Shown in pieces: positions 52,919 through 61,603 of a stretch of DNA of 64,000 nt; within the stretch, counting starts at the first letter, position 1; each line of letters starts with the position of its first letter. This DNA is from Bryobacterales bacterium (GTDB lineage: Bacteria; Acidobacteriota; Terriglobia; Bryobacterales; Bryobacteraceae), in the NCBI GenBank assembly GCA_016789905.1, contig JAEUQC010000158.1:49815-113814 (forward strand), written 5' to 3'. The notes below the pieces were generated by a model that saw only the letters and a program-made list of their open reading frames with translations, was not told the origin of the DNA and searched no databases. The position numbers and the translations under genes were made by a program.

Positions 52919-55279
52919 ATGGTTGACAGGCCTACTGTGAAACCCTTACTTTTCTGCCTCTGCGCCTTCCCCATCCTCAGTCCCGCCCAAACCGTCACCT
53001 TCTCCAGAATCCCCGCCGGTTCCTTCCAAATGGGCGAATCCGCCCCAGTTACCGACGCCCTGCTCACTCCGCTCACCTACCCCCGCCGCGACGAAATGCC
53101 CGGCCTCCACGTCCTCCCCTTCCAAGCCGCCCGCCGCGGTGACTTCGACGAACACCCTGTCCACACCGTCAAAATCTCCAAGCCATTCTTCCTCTCCACC
53201 CACGAAATCACCAACGCCCAATACGAACAATTCGATCCCGCCCACAAAGCCCTCCGCGCCAAACATGGCTTCTCGCACGCCGATAACGAGGCCGTCGTTT
53301 TCGTCTCCTGGCACGATGCGGTTGCCTTCTGCCGCTGGCTCTCCCGCAAGGAAGGCAAGCCCTATCGCCTCCCCACCGAAGCTGAATGGGAATACGCCGC
53401 CCGCGCCGGTTCCACCACGCTCTTCCACACCGGCGACACCCTCCCCGCCGCCTTTCTTAAGAATGCCCGCTCCACGGAGTTCAACTCTCCCGCCGATCGG
53501 GTCCCTCTCACCGTCGGCCTCACCCCGCCCAACAAATTCGGCCTCTACGACATGCACGGCAACGTGGAAGAGTGGACCGCCGATTGGTACGGCCCTTATC
53601 CCTCCGCCCCCCAAACCGATCCCACCGGCCGCGCCGCCGGCGATTTCCGCGTCACCCGTGGCGGCAGCCACGGAACGGATCCCTACTACCTCCGCTCCGC
53701 CAATCGCCTCGGCTCGCTCCCCGATACCCGCCACTGGCTCATCGGCTTCCGCATCGTTCAGGGCTCCGCCCCGCTAACCAAACCCCTCCCCGCTCTTCAA
53801 CCCGTCACCACCAAAAATAAACCCGCCCCGCCTTACAACACCGCCAAGCCCTACTTCCAAGGCCCTCGCGAATACGTCAAAATCCCCAGCAATTCCCACG
53901 GCCCCATCTATAGCTGGCACAATCACGACACCGCCATCGCCGAATGCCCCAACGGCGATCTCCTCGCCATCTGGTATACCTGCCAGCAGGAACGGGGCAG
54001 GGAACTCGCCGTCGCCTCCGCCCGCCTCCGCCGTGGCGAAACCGAGTGGGACCCCGCCCAGCCCTTCTGGGACGCTCCGGACCGCAATGACCACTGCCCC
54101 GCGCTCTGGTTCGATGGCGAAAATACCCTCTATCACTTCAACGGCCTCGGCGTCGCAGGCCGTTGGGAACCCCTCGCCATCGTCATGCGCACCAGCACCG
54201 ACAACGGTCACACCTGGTCTCAGGCTCGCCTCATCGCCCCCGAATTCGGCTATCGCAACATGGTCGGCCACCCCGTCTTCAAAACCGCCTCCGGCGCCAT
54301 CGTCTTCGGTGCCGACGCTGCCGGCGGCTCAACCATCTGGGTCAGCCGCGATAACGGCGAAACCTGGGCCGACGCCGGCGGCAACATCCGTGGCGTCCAC
54401 GCCGCCATTGCCGAAACCAAAGACGGCCAGCTCCTCGCCATCGGCCGCGGCCAGAACATCGGCGGTTTCTCCCCCCAAAGCATCTCCACTGATCTCGGCA
54501 AAACCTGGCAATTCACCGCCAGCCCCATTCCTCCCATCTCCGGCGGCCAGCGCCACACCCTCATCCGCCTCCGCGAAGGCCCTCTCTTCCTCGCTTCGTT
54601 CGCCGAAGGCGACAACCCCAATCCCCGCCGGCCCCTCACCAACCTCTACGGCGCCCTCTCCTTCGACGATGGCAAAACCTGGCCCATCCGCCGCGTCATC
54701 ACCGACGGCAGACCCGAACACGGCGCCTCCACCATCGATGGCGGCTGGATCCGCATGAGCCCCTCCCGCTCCGAACCCCAAGGCTACCTCTCGGCCACCC
54801 AGTCCCGCGACGGCGTCATTCACCTCATCTCCAGTTGGAACCACTATGCCTTCAACCTCGCATGGCTCCGTGAACCTGCGCCTCAAACAGCCGACCTCCA
54901 ACCCAAGAACCTCCCCGCCAAAACGCTAACCGCCAATCCAACCGGCGAAATCAATCCCCGCCAAGGTGCGACCTTCGAACTCACCACCGGTGATTTTGAA
55001 CTCTCTCTCCGCACCGGCCCCCTCACCGCCAATCGCTACCGCCTCCGAATCGACCAATCCGGCGTCTCCTACTGGCGCGCCGGCAAATACGAACGGATCG
55101 CCCCGCCCGGGCCCGTGCGCATCGCCATCCGGCCCGACACCGCCGCCCAAATCTATGTCGCCAGCAAACTTGTCTCCACTGAGGACGCCGAAATCGCCAT
55201 CGATTGGCGCCAACCCGCCCGGGGCACCTACTGGCGCGGCGCCCAGCGTGCCGATCTCTCCGGCCCCTTCCAGCCATAG
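52919..55279 (+). CDS. Secreted FGE-sulfatase-fold / sialidase-like fusion protein
   Basis: About 786 residues. Signal peptide (PLLFCLCAFPILSPAQ). Residues 30-270 are an FGE-sulfatase (SUMF1) fold: RIPAGSFQMGES, STHEITNAQYEQF, RLPTEAEWEYAARAG, LYDMHGNVEEWTADWYG and FRVTRGGSHGTDPYYLRSANR (seen as RGGSHGTD). The catalytic Cys pair of true formylglycine-generating enzymes is missing there, so this is likely a binding version. Residues 300-680 are a sialidase/BNR-type propeller (STDNGHTWSQAR, SRDNGETWADAGG, STDLGKTWQF, SFDDGKTWPIR). It probably binds and may cleave a glycan outside the cell. The ATG at 52919 lies inside the region upstream of nrdJ; a GTG at 52937 is an alternative. Confidence 0.78.
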   Translation: MVDRPTVKPLLFCLCAFPILSPAQTVTFSRIPAGSFQMGESAPVTDALLTPLTYPRRDEMPGLHVLPFQAARRGDFDEHPVHTVKISKPFFLSTHEITNAQYEQFDPAHKALRAKHGFSHADNEAVVFVSWHDAVAFCRWLSRKEGKPYRLPTEAEWEYAARAGSTTLFHTGDTLPAAFLKNARSTEFNSPADRVPLTVGLTPPNKFGLYDMHGNVEEWTADWYGPYPSAPQTDPTGRAAGDFRVTRGGSHGTDPYYLRSANRLGSLPDTRHWLIGFRIVQGSAPLTKPLPALQPVTTKNKPAPPYNTAKPYFQGPREYVKIPSNSHGPIYSWHNHDTAIAECPNGDLLAIWYTCQQERGRELAVASARLRRGETEWDPAQPFWDAPDRNDHCPALWFDGENTLYHFNGLGVAGRWEPLAIVMRTSTDNGHTWSQARLIAPEFGYRNMVGHPVFKTASGAIVFGADAAGGSTIWVSRDNGETWADAGGNIRGVHAAIAETKDGQLLAIGRGQNIGGFSPQSISTDLGKTWQFTASPIPPISGGQRHTLIRLREGPLFLASFAEGDNPNPRRPLTNLYGALSFDDGKTWPIRRVITDGRPEHGASTIDGGWIRMSPSRSEPQGYLSATQSRDGVIHLISSWNHYAFNLAWLREPAPQTADLQPKNLPAKTLTANPTGEINPRQGATFELTTGDFELSLRTGPLTANRYRLRIDQSGVSYWRAGKYERIAPPGPVRIAIRPDTAAQIYVASKLVSTEDAEIAIDWRQPARGTYWRGAQRADLSGPFQP

Positions 55280-55335
55280 CCGTTCGCCCCGCTTGCGTTC
55301 CCCCCTGCTTTGTTAGTAACTATGAGCGAGGTCTT

Positions 55336-58300
55336 ATGCGATTTCTTATCCTCGCTCTTTTCTCGCTCTCCCTCCTTGCCCAGGACCCGCGCGGCTTCAT
55401 CCGCGGCACCCTCACCGATACCTCCGGCGCCCTCATCCCCAGCGCCAAGGTCCGCGCCACCGCCAACGATACAGGCGTCGTCGCCACCGCCATCACCAAT
55501 GAATCCGGCCTCTTCTCTCTCCCCTATCTCATCCCCGGTTTCTATAACGTCACCGTCGAACAGACAGGCTTCAAGTCCTTCTCCCGCCCCAAAGTCGAAG
55601 TCCGTGTCTCGGAAACCGTCGAACTCAATATCCAGCTCGAAGTCGGCTCCGTCTCCGAATCAGTTGTTGTCAACGATTCCACCCCCCAACTCGAAACCGC
55701 CTCCTCCTCCCTCGGCCTCGTCATGGACCAACGCCGCATCCAGGATCTCCCCCAGCGCGGCGGCAACCCGCTTGAACTCACCCTCCTTGCCCCCGGCGTC
55801 GCCAATACCACCAACCTCCGCCTCCGTAAATCCATGGCCCCGGAAGCCACCTCCGATTTCGCCGCCGATGGCGGCGGCCGCTACAACAACGAGTTCCAAA
55901 TCGACGGCATCTCCAACACCGCCGCCGACCGTGGCCGTGGCTACGCCCGCGTCGCCTACGCCCCGCCCGCCTCCTCCGTCCGCGAATTCAAGATTCAAAC
56001 CTCCGCCTATGACGCCTCCGTCGGCCACACCATGGGCTCCGTCGTCAACGTCTCCACCGCTTCCGGAACCAATGAATATCACGGCGAAGCCCACTGGTTC
56101 CTCCGCCACTCCTCGCTCGATACCTCCAACTTCTTCAATAACAAAAACAACACCCCAAAAGGCGTCTATCAGGACAACCGCTACGGCCTCTCCCTCGGCG
56201 GCCCTCTCACGATTCCCAAGCTCTACTCCGGCAAGAACCGATCGTTCTTCTTCTTCGCCTACGAAGGCAATCAGTTCGGTGTTCCCACCCAGTTCAGCCG
56301 CACCGTCCCCACCGCCGCCCAGCGCATTGGCGATTTCTCCGCCCTTCTCCCGCTCACAAACGCCAACTACGCCGTCTACGATCCTCGCACCACCACCGCC
56401 GCCGCCGGCGGCCGCTTTGCCCGCACCGCCTTCCCCGGCAATATCATTCCCCGCTCCCGCCTCGATTCGCTCGGTGTCAACCTGGCCAATCTCTATCCCC
56501 TACCCAACTCCCCCAACACCGCCACCGCCGACGGCCGTAACAACTACTTCAGTTCTCCCAAGGCCATCCAAAAAACCACCTCCACCCTCCTCCGTCTCGA
56601 TCATGCGCTCAGCGAAAATCACCGCCTCTTCCTCCGTGTCCACTACGACTTTTGGAAGGAGGATAAAAACCATGACTTCCTCGATCAAACCAACGGCATC
56701 AACCAGTTCCGCCCCAATCGCGGCGCCGCGCTCGACGATGTCATCGTCCTTAATCCCACCACCGTCCTCAATCTCCGCTACGGCTTCACCTCCACCAAAT
56801 GGTGGCAGTATCGTACCTCTCGTGGCATGGACCTGGCCGCCCTTGGCTTCAGCCCCGCCCTCGTCAATCTCACCGACAAGACCCAATCCCCGCTCCCGCG
56901 CATCTCTCCCGGCGCGTACTCTCAACTCTCCACCTGGGAAGACCCCGGCGACGGCGTCAACTCCTCCCTCACCCACTCCTTCACTGCCAATGTCACCAAG
57001 CTCCGCGGCAATCACTCCATCCGCTTCGGCCCCGAATTCCGCGTCTACCGCAGCTTCAACAACCGCCGCCCCATCGGCGTCTCCCCCGATCTTTCTTTCA
57101 ATACCAACTTCACCCGCGGCCCCCTCGATAACTCCCCCGCCGCCCCCATCGGCCAGGACCTCGCGTCCATGCTCTTGGGCGTCCCCGCCGGCTCCATGGA
57201 AGTCGCCGCCAGTTCTGCCCTTCAAAACAAATACTTCGGCCTCTACGTCCACGACGATTGGAAGGTCAACAAACGCCTCACCCTCAATCTCGGCCTCCGC
57301 TACGAGCTAGAAACTCCCATCAACGAACGCTACAACCGGCTCCAGTCCGAGTTCGACTCTTCCACCCCAAACCCCATCGACGCTGCCGTCCGCGCCAACT
57401 ACGCCCGCAACCCCATCCCCGAAATCCCCGCCGCCCAGTTCCGCGCTCCCGGCGGACTCACCTGGGTCACCGCCAACAACCGCAGCCCCTTCCTTGGCGA
57501 AAAGAATAACCTCATGCCCCGCATCGGCTTCGCCCTCCAACTCGCCAAGGATTCCATCCTTCGTGGCGGCTACGGCATCTTCTTCAACACCCTTGGCGTC
57601 AATACCATCCTCCCGCTCCAGACCGGTTTCGCCCAGTCCACCCCCATCCAAGCCTCTCTCGATAGCGGCCTCTCCTATCTCGCCACCACCGCCAACCCGT
57701 TCCCCAATGGCCTCCTCCATCCCCGTGGCCCCGCCGGCGGTCTGGAAACCAACCTCGGCCAATCCCTCACCACCTACTTCCGTCCCAATCTCCAGGGCTA
57801 CGCCCAGCGCTGGTCGCTCGGCATTCAACACGTCCTCCCCGGCCAACTTCTCCTCGATGCCGGCTACGTCGCCAACCGCGGCACCCGCCTCGATGTCGAA
57901 CGCCAGATCAATGCCACGCCCAATGAATACCTAAGCCGTTCCGCCTCTCGCGATCAGGCCCGCATCGATTATCTGTCCCAGCAATTCCCCAGCCCTTTCC
58001 GTGGCACGAACCCCATCTTTGGCGCCAATATCAGCCGCGCCAACCTCCTTCGCCCCTATCCCCAATTCGGCGACATCGCTCTCGAAATGCCCATCGGCTA
58101 CTCCTGGTATCACTCCCTCCAGGTCCGCGCCGAACGCCGCTTCCTGCAGGGCTTCACCTTCCAACTCGCCTACACCTGGTCCAAAACCATGGAGGCCATT
58201 GAGTTCTTGAACCCCGCCGATCCCACGCCCTACGAATCGGTCTCCAGCTTCGATCGCACCCACCGCATCGCCTCTACCGGTATCTGGGAGATTCCCGTCG

Positions 58301-58788
58301 GCAAGGGCCGCAAGTTCGGCGCCGAACTCCCCGCGCCCGTCAACTTTGTCCTCGGCGGCTGGCAACTCGGCGCCGTCGTCGCCCTCCAGTCCGGCGGCCC
58401 CATGGGCTTCGGCAATGCCATTTTTAACGGCGATATCGCCAGCATCAATCTCCCCGCCGCGGAACGCGATGTCGATCGCTGGTTCAACACCAACGCCGGT
58501 TTCAACCGCAACGCCAACCAGCAACTGGCCTCCAACTATCGTCAGTTCCCGCTCCGTTTGAATGGTGTCCGCAGCCCTGGCCAGCGCAGTTGGGATTTCT
58601 CCATCGTCAAGAACTTCACTATCCGCGAATCGCTTAAAACCCAGTTCCGCGCCGATGCCTACAACGCCTGGAACCACACGAATTTCAATGCGCCCAACAC
58701 CACGCCCACCAACACCGCTTTCGGCCGCATCACCGGCACCGCCGGCGACAGCCGCAACTGGCAGCTCTCACTCAAAGTCATGTTCTAG
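55336..58788 (+). CDS. TonB-dependent receptor with N-terminal carboxypeptidase-regulatory domain
   Basis: About 1150 residues. Signal peptide RFLILALFSLSLLAQ. Residues 20-105 are a carboxypeptidase-regulatory-like beta domain (RGFIRGTLTDTSGALIPSAKV, seen in part; FSLPYLIPGFYNVTVEQTGF). A plug-like region follows (about 115-260: LVMDQRRIQDLPQRGGNPLE, EFQIDGISNTA, SAYDASVGHTMGSVVNVS). The rest is a large barrel (RYGLSLGGPLTIPK, KRLTLNLGLRYELE, FQLAYTWSKTMEA), ending NWQLSLKVMF with the terminal Phe typical of outer-membrane barrels. This is the SusC/OmpA-related receptor type expanded in Acidobacteriota, taking up glycans or other large ligands. The ATG at 55336 opens the signal peptide. Confidence 0.88.
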   Translation: MRFLILALFSLSLLAQDPRGFIRGTLTDTSGALIPSAKVRATANDTGVVATAITNESGLFSLPYLIPGFYNVTVEQTGFKSFSRPKVEVRVSETVELNIQLEVGSVSESVVVNDSTPQLETASSSLGLVMDQRRIQDLPQRGGNPLELTLLAPGVANTTNLRLRKSMAPEATSDFAADGGGRYNNEFQIDGISNTAADRGRGYARVAYAPPASSVREFKIQTSAYDASVGHTMGSVVNVSTASGTNEYHGEAHWFLRHSSLDTSNFFNNKNNTPKGVYQDNRYGLSLGGPLTIPKLYSGKNRSFFFFAYEGNQFGVPTQFSRTVPTAAQRIGDFSALLPLTNANYAVYDPRTTTAAAGGRFARTAFPGNIIPRSRLDSLGVNLANLYPLPNSPNTATADGRNNYFSSPKAIQKTTSTLLRLDHALSENHRLFLRVHYDFWKEDKNHDFLDQTNGINQFRPNRGAALDDVIVLNPTTVLNLRYGFTSTKWWQYRTSRGMDLAALGFSPALVNLTDKTQSPLPRISPGAYSQLSTWEDPGDGVNSSLTHSFTANVTKLRGNHSIRFGPEFRVYRSFNNRRPIGVSPDLSFNTNFTRGPLDNSPAAPIGQDLASMLLGVPAGSMEVAASSALQNKYFGLYVHDDWKVNKRLTLNLGLRYELETPINERYNRLQSEFDSSTPNPIDAAVRANYARNPIPEIPAAQFRAPGGLTWVTANNRSPFLGEKNNLMPRIGFALQLAKDSILRGGYGIFFNTLGVNTILPLQTGFAQSTPIQASLDSGLSYLATTANPFPNGLLHPRGPAGGLETNLGQSLTTYFRPNLQGYAQRWSLGIQHVLPGQLLLDAGYVANRGTRLDVERQINATPNEYLSRSASRDQARIDYLSQQFPSPFRGTNPIFGANISRANLLRPYPQFGDIALEMPIGYSWYHSLQVRAERRFLQGFTFQLAYTWSKTMEAIEFLNPADPTPYESVSSFDRTHRIASTGIWEIPVGKGRKFGAELPAPVNFVLGGWQLGAVVALQSGGPMGFGNAIFNGDIASINLPAAERDVDRWFNTNAGFNRNANQQLASNYRQFPLRLNGVRSPGQRSWDFSIVKNFTIRESLKTQFRADAYNAWNHTNFNAPNTTPTNTAFGRITGTAGDSRNWQLSLKVMF

Positions 58789-58815
58789 GGCCAAACCGCC
58801 AAACGCCGCCTCCCC

Positions 58816-58842
58816 CAATTATTCGGTGTCAGACACCAATTG
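58816..58842. repeat. REP-like palindrome in the receptor/MBL intergenic region
   Basis: GGTGTC-A-GACACC (58825-58837) is a perfect palindrome flanked by CAATT (58816-58820) and AATTG (58838-58842) with a four-base bulge. Such GTGTCAGACAC elements look like repetitive extragenic palindromes. Only one copy is in the window, so the repeat status is unproven. Confidence 0.35.
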
Positions 58843-58882
58843 TTTTATCGAAAAAACCAGATAACTCATTTGGTTTCAACGT

Positions 58883-58907
58883 CGTCTTCGTTACGAAAAC
58901 GAAGACG
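58883..58907. terminator. 10-bp perfect hairpin downstream of the TonB receptor
   Basis: Positions 58883-58892 pair perfectly with 58898-58907 around a five-base loop, about 95 bases past the receptor stop. No T-run follows directly. The rest of the 229-base gap up to 59017 shows nothing else I can name. Confidence 0.4.
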
Positions 58908-59017
58908 CTAAGCGTTCTGTCTTACCGCCCAGGCGTGAACCGCCAGTCCCCAATTCCCAACTCCCGTGTCACTCCCGCCGCGCATTTCTCGCTCATACAA
59001 TCGAACGGAAAAAACGA

Positions 59018-60475
59018 ATGGCGACCCAGACCTTCTACATCGGCAGCGACTCCGCACCCTTCTCCACTTCCATTAATGGCAAGAACGTAACCATCGAACT
59101 CCTTTGGGGCGATAGCGTCCGTGTCGATGGCACCCTCCCCTCCTCCGGAACCGTCGCTGCCTCCGCCCGCAGCCGCCTCGGCACCATCGACGTCTCCCAC
59201 CTCAACGGCGAATCGCTCCTCGAGTTCTACTTCATCGACGTCGGCCAGGGCGATGGCATCCTCATCCGTACCCCCGACAACCGCCACATCCTCATCGATG
59301 GCGGCTACAACCGCGCCAAGCAGCCTTCTGGCAAAAACGCCGCCGATTTCGTCGACTGGAAATTCAAAAAGGAATACGGCCAAAGCGAAATCGTGCTCGA
59401 CGCCATGATCGCTTCCCACAACGACGCCGACCACTACGGCGGTCTCTGGGACCTCCTCAATCCCGCCGAAAAAGCCGAACTCAAAGTCAACGCCGTCAAA
59501 GTCAAAGCCTTCTTCCACGCCGGCGTCGGCTGGTGGAAAAAGCCCGGCACCGCCAGGTCCCTCGGCCCCAAACAAGATGCCTTTCTAACTCTCTTGCATG
59601 AAGATCGCGCCAGCCTCGAAACCGCCCTGGCCTCGCCTTCGTGGACGCCGCAGGGCGAATGGCGCAGCTTCATCGAATGCCTCATCGCCGCCACTCCCCG
59701 CATCAACACCATCCAACGCCTCAGTCACGTCACCGGCCATGTCCCCGGCTTCGCCCCCGCCGCCGGTAAGGCCTCCATCAAGGTTCTCGGCCCCGTCGAA
59801 TTCGAACTCCCTGATGGCCGCCCCGGCCTCCCGTCCCTCGGCGGAGATAGCCAGAACACCAACGGCAATTCCGTTCTCCTGCGTGTCGATTACGGCACCG
59901 CTCGCATTCTCCTCACCGGAGATCTCAACGCCGCCGCCCAGCGTGTCTTACTCGATCAATACCGCGGCGAACGCCAGGAGTTCGCCGCCGACGTTGCCAA
60001 GGCCTGTCATCACGGCAGTGACGATTGCTCGCTCGACTTCCTCTCCGCCATCGGCGCCGCTGCCACCGTCATCTCTTCTGGCGATAATGAAACCCACTCC
60101 CATCCCCGCCCCGCCATCGTCGCGGCCTCCGCTGTCACCGGCCATCGGCAAATCGATAACGATCGCCTCGTCACGCCTCTCGTCTATTCCACCGAAATCT
60201 CCCGCAGTGTCCGCATGGCGAGGGTCGAAAAGGTCACCGCCGCCGGTGAGAAGGTCCTCGGTCCGGACAGCACCGCAACCATCGACTACGCGGAAGTCCG
60301 CTCCGGCACCATCCGTCCCGAAAAAGGAACTCGTCCCTGGAAAGATACGCTCGCCGTCGTCGGTATCGTCTACGGCCTGGTCAACGTCCGCACCGACGGG
60401 CGCAAAATCCTCTGTGCCACCATGAAAGAAGGCGAAGCGGCCTGGGACATCCGTTCTTTCGAATCTCGCTTCTAA
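59018..60475 (+). CDS. Soluble ComEC-like metallo-beta-lactamase-fold hydrolase
   Basis: 485 residues. After a short N-terminal extension, a metallo-beta-lactamase domain has EFYFIDVGQGDGILI, ILIDGG, the metal motif SHNDADHYGG (His134, Asp136, Asp138, His139: the HxDxDH variant seen in ComEC), ARILLTGDLNAAAQ and ACHHGSDD, then ISSGDNETHSHPRP. There are no membrane segments, so it is not the DNA-uptake channel itself but a soluble relative; known members are nucleases or phosphodiesterases. A C-terminal beta domain ends the protein. It stands alone and converges with the protease gene at 60484. Confidence 0.85.
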   Translation: MATQTFYIGSDSAPFSTSINGKNVTIELLWGDSVRVDGTLPSSGTVAASARSRLGTIDVSHLNGESLLEFYFIDVGQGDGILIRTPDNRHILIDGGYNRAKQPSGKNAADFVDWKFKKEYGQSEIVLDAMIASHNDADHYGGLWDLLNPAEKAELKVNAVKVKAFFHAGVGWWKKPGTARSLGPKQDAFLTLLHEDRASLETALASPSWTPQGEWRSFIECLIAATPRINTIQRLSHVTGHVPGFAPAAGKASIKVLGPVEFELPDGRPGLPSLGGDSQNTNGNSVLLRVDYGTARILLTGDLNAAAQRVLLDQYRGERQEFAADVAKACHHGSDDCSLDFLSAIGAAATVISSGDNETHSHPRPAIVAASAVTGHRQIDNDRLVTPLVYSTEISRSVRMARVEKVTAAGEKVLGPDSTATIDYAEVRSGTIRPEKGTRPWKDTLAVVGIVYGLVNVRTDGRKILCATMKEGEAAWDIRSFESRF

Positions 60476-60483
60476 TCCATCGC

Positions 60484-61569
60484 TCAGCGCCCGTCGCGAC
60501 CACGCCGCGCCGTCTGAATCATCAAAAACTCCCCGACATTTTCCGTCGTCAATATCCCTGCCAATTGCCCGTTCCGCAGCACCGGCATCGTATGCAAAGC
60601 GCTCTCTCGCAGCCGCTGGAACGCTCCTTCCAGCATCTCGTCTTCCTCCGCCGTCGCCATTTCCCGTTCCATAATCTCGCCCACTCGCGCCTCGCTCTTT
60701 TCCGCCAGCGCCCGCAGCAGTCCGTCCCGCGTCACCACGCCTGCCACCCGTTCCCCGTCCACCACCGGAAAGTCCTGCTGCGACCCTCGCAGCACCAGTT
60801 GCACCACCCGTTCCAACGAGTCTTCTGGCGCTACCGTTTCGAACGAAGTAATCATCGCCGCCCGCACGGGCAGCCCATGGATCACCGATTGCAACTGCAC
60901 CAGTCCCGCCTCCTGCCCCGCGCCGATCCACACAAAAATCGCGATGAACAGTAGCACCGGGTTATAGAAAAATCCCACAATGCCAAACAGCAGCGCCATT
61001 CCTTGGCCCAGCGTCGCCGCCATCTGCGTTGCCTTCGCGTACTCCATCCGCGTCGCCAGCAGCGCCCGAACCACCCGCCCGCCGTCCATCGGAAACGCCG
61101 GCAGCATGTTGAACACCACCAGCGTCAGGTTCGCCGTCAACAGCCGCTGCGCGAATCCGCCTGTCAATGCCGTCTCTCCGTTCAATTCCACCCCGCCCCG
61201 TGTCACCATCAGCCATATAATCAGTCCCGCCGCGATCACCACATTCACCGCCGGCCCGGCCAGCGCCACCCACAACTCCTGCCATGGGTCGGTCGGCATC
61301 CGTTCCAGCCGTGCCACTCCCCCGATCGGCAGCAGTGTAATGTCCCGCGTGTGAATGCCGTACTGTTTCGCCATCAGCGCATGGCCCAACTCATGCAGCA
61401 TCACGCATCCGAACAGGCCCAGTATAAACAGCCCGTTCCCCAGCACCACGTCCCGGCCCTTGCCCTGCGCCAATCCGCTCCCTGCCAGCCACATCATAAA
61501 CAGGAGAAAGGTGAAATGTACCTGCAGTCGAATGCCGCCAATACTGCCAATCGGTAGGGACCAGCTCAC
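60484..61569 (-). CDS. Site-2 protease family (M50) intramembrane metalloprotease with CBS pair
   Basis: 361 residues. Six or so hydrophobic segments carry the zinc motif HELGHAL (His59, Glu60, His63) and the third-ligand region LPAFPMDGGRVVRAL (Asp in MDGG). Residues 245-355 are two CBS domains (ITSFETVAPEDSLERVVQL; then DGLLRAL and MPVLRNGQLAGILTTENVG), which bind adenine nucleotides and tune activity. This is the SpoIVFB/Rip-type with CBS, cleaving membrane-bound regulators inside the bilayer. The start is a GTG at 61569 with GGAGGAG five bases ahead. It lies 34 bases downstream of the unknown gene at 61604. Confidence 0.9.
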   Translation of the reverse strand: MSWSLPIGSIGGIRLQVHFTFLLFMMWLAGSGLAQGKGRDVVLGNGLFILGLFGCVMLHELGHALMAKQYGIHTRDITLLPIGGVARLERMPTDPWQELWVALAGPAVNVVIAAGLIIWLMVTRGGVELNGETALTGGFAQRLLTANLTLVVFNMLPAFPMDGGRVVRALLATRMEYAKATQMAATLGQGMALLFGIVGFFYNPVLLFIAIFVWIGAGQEAGLVQLQSVIHGLPVRAAMITSFETVAPEDSLERVVQLVLRGSQQDFPVVDGERVAGVVTRDGLLRALAEKSEARVGEIMEREMATAEEDEMLEGAFQRLRESALHTMPVLRNGQLAGILTTENVGEFLMIQTARRGRDGR

Positions 61570-61603
61570 AACTTCTCCTCCAATCCACCGCGCCTACGCT
61601 TCT

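Noticed and set aside
55310..57310. 666-residue Ser/Pro-rich frame inside the TonB receptor
   Set aside because: Same codon-bias artefact; the other frame encodes a complete receptor with signal peptide and terminal Phe.
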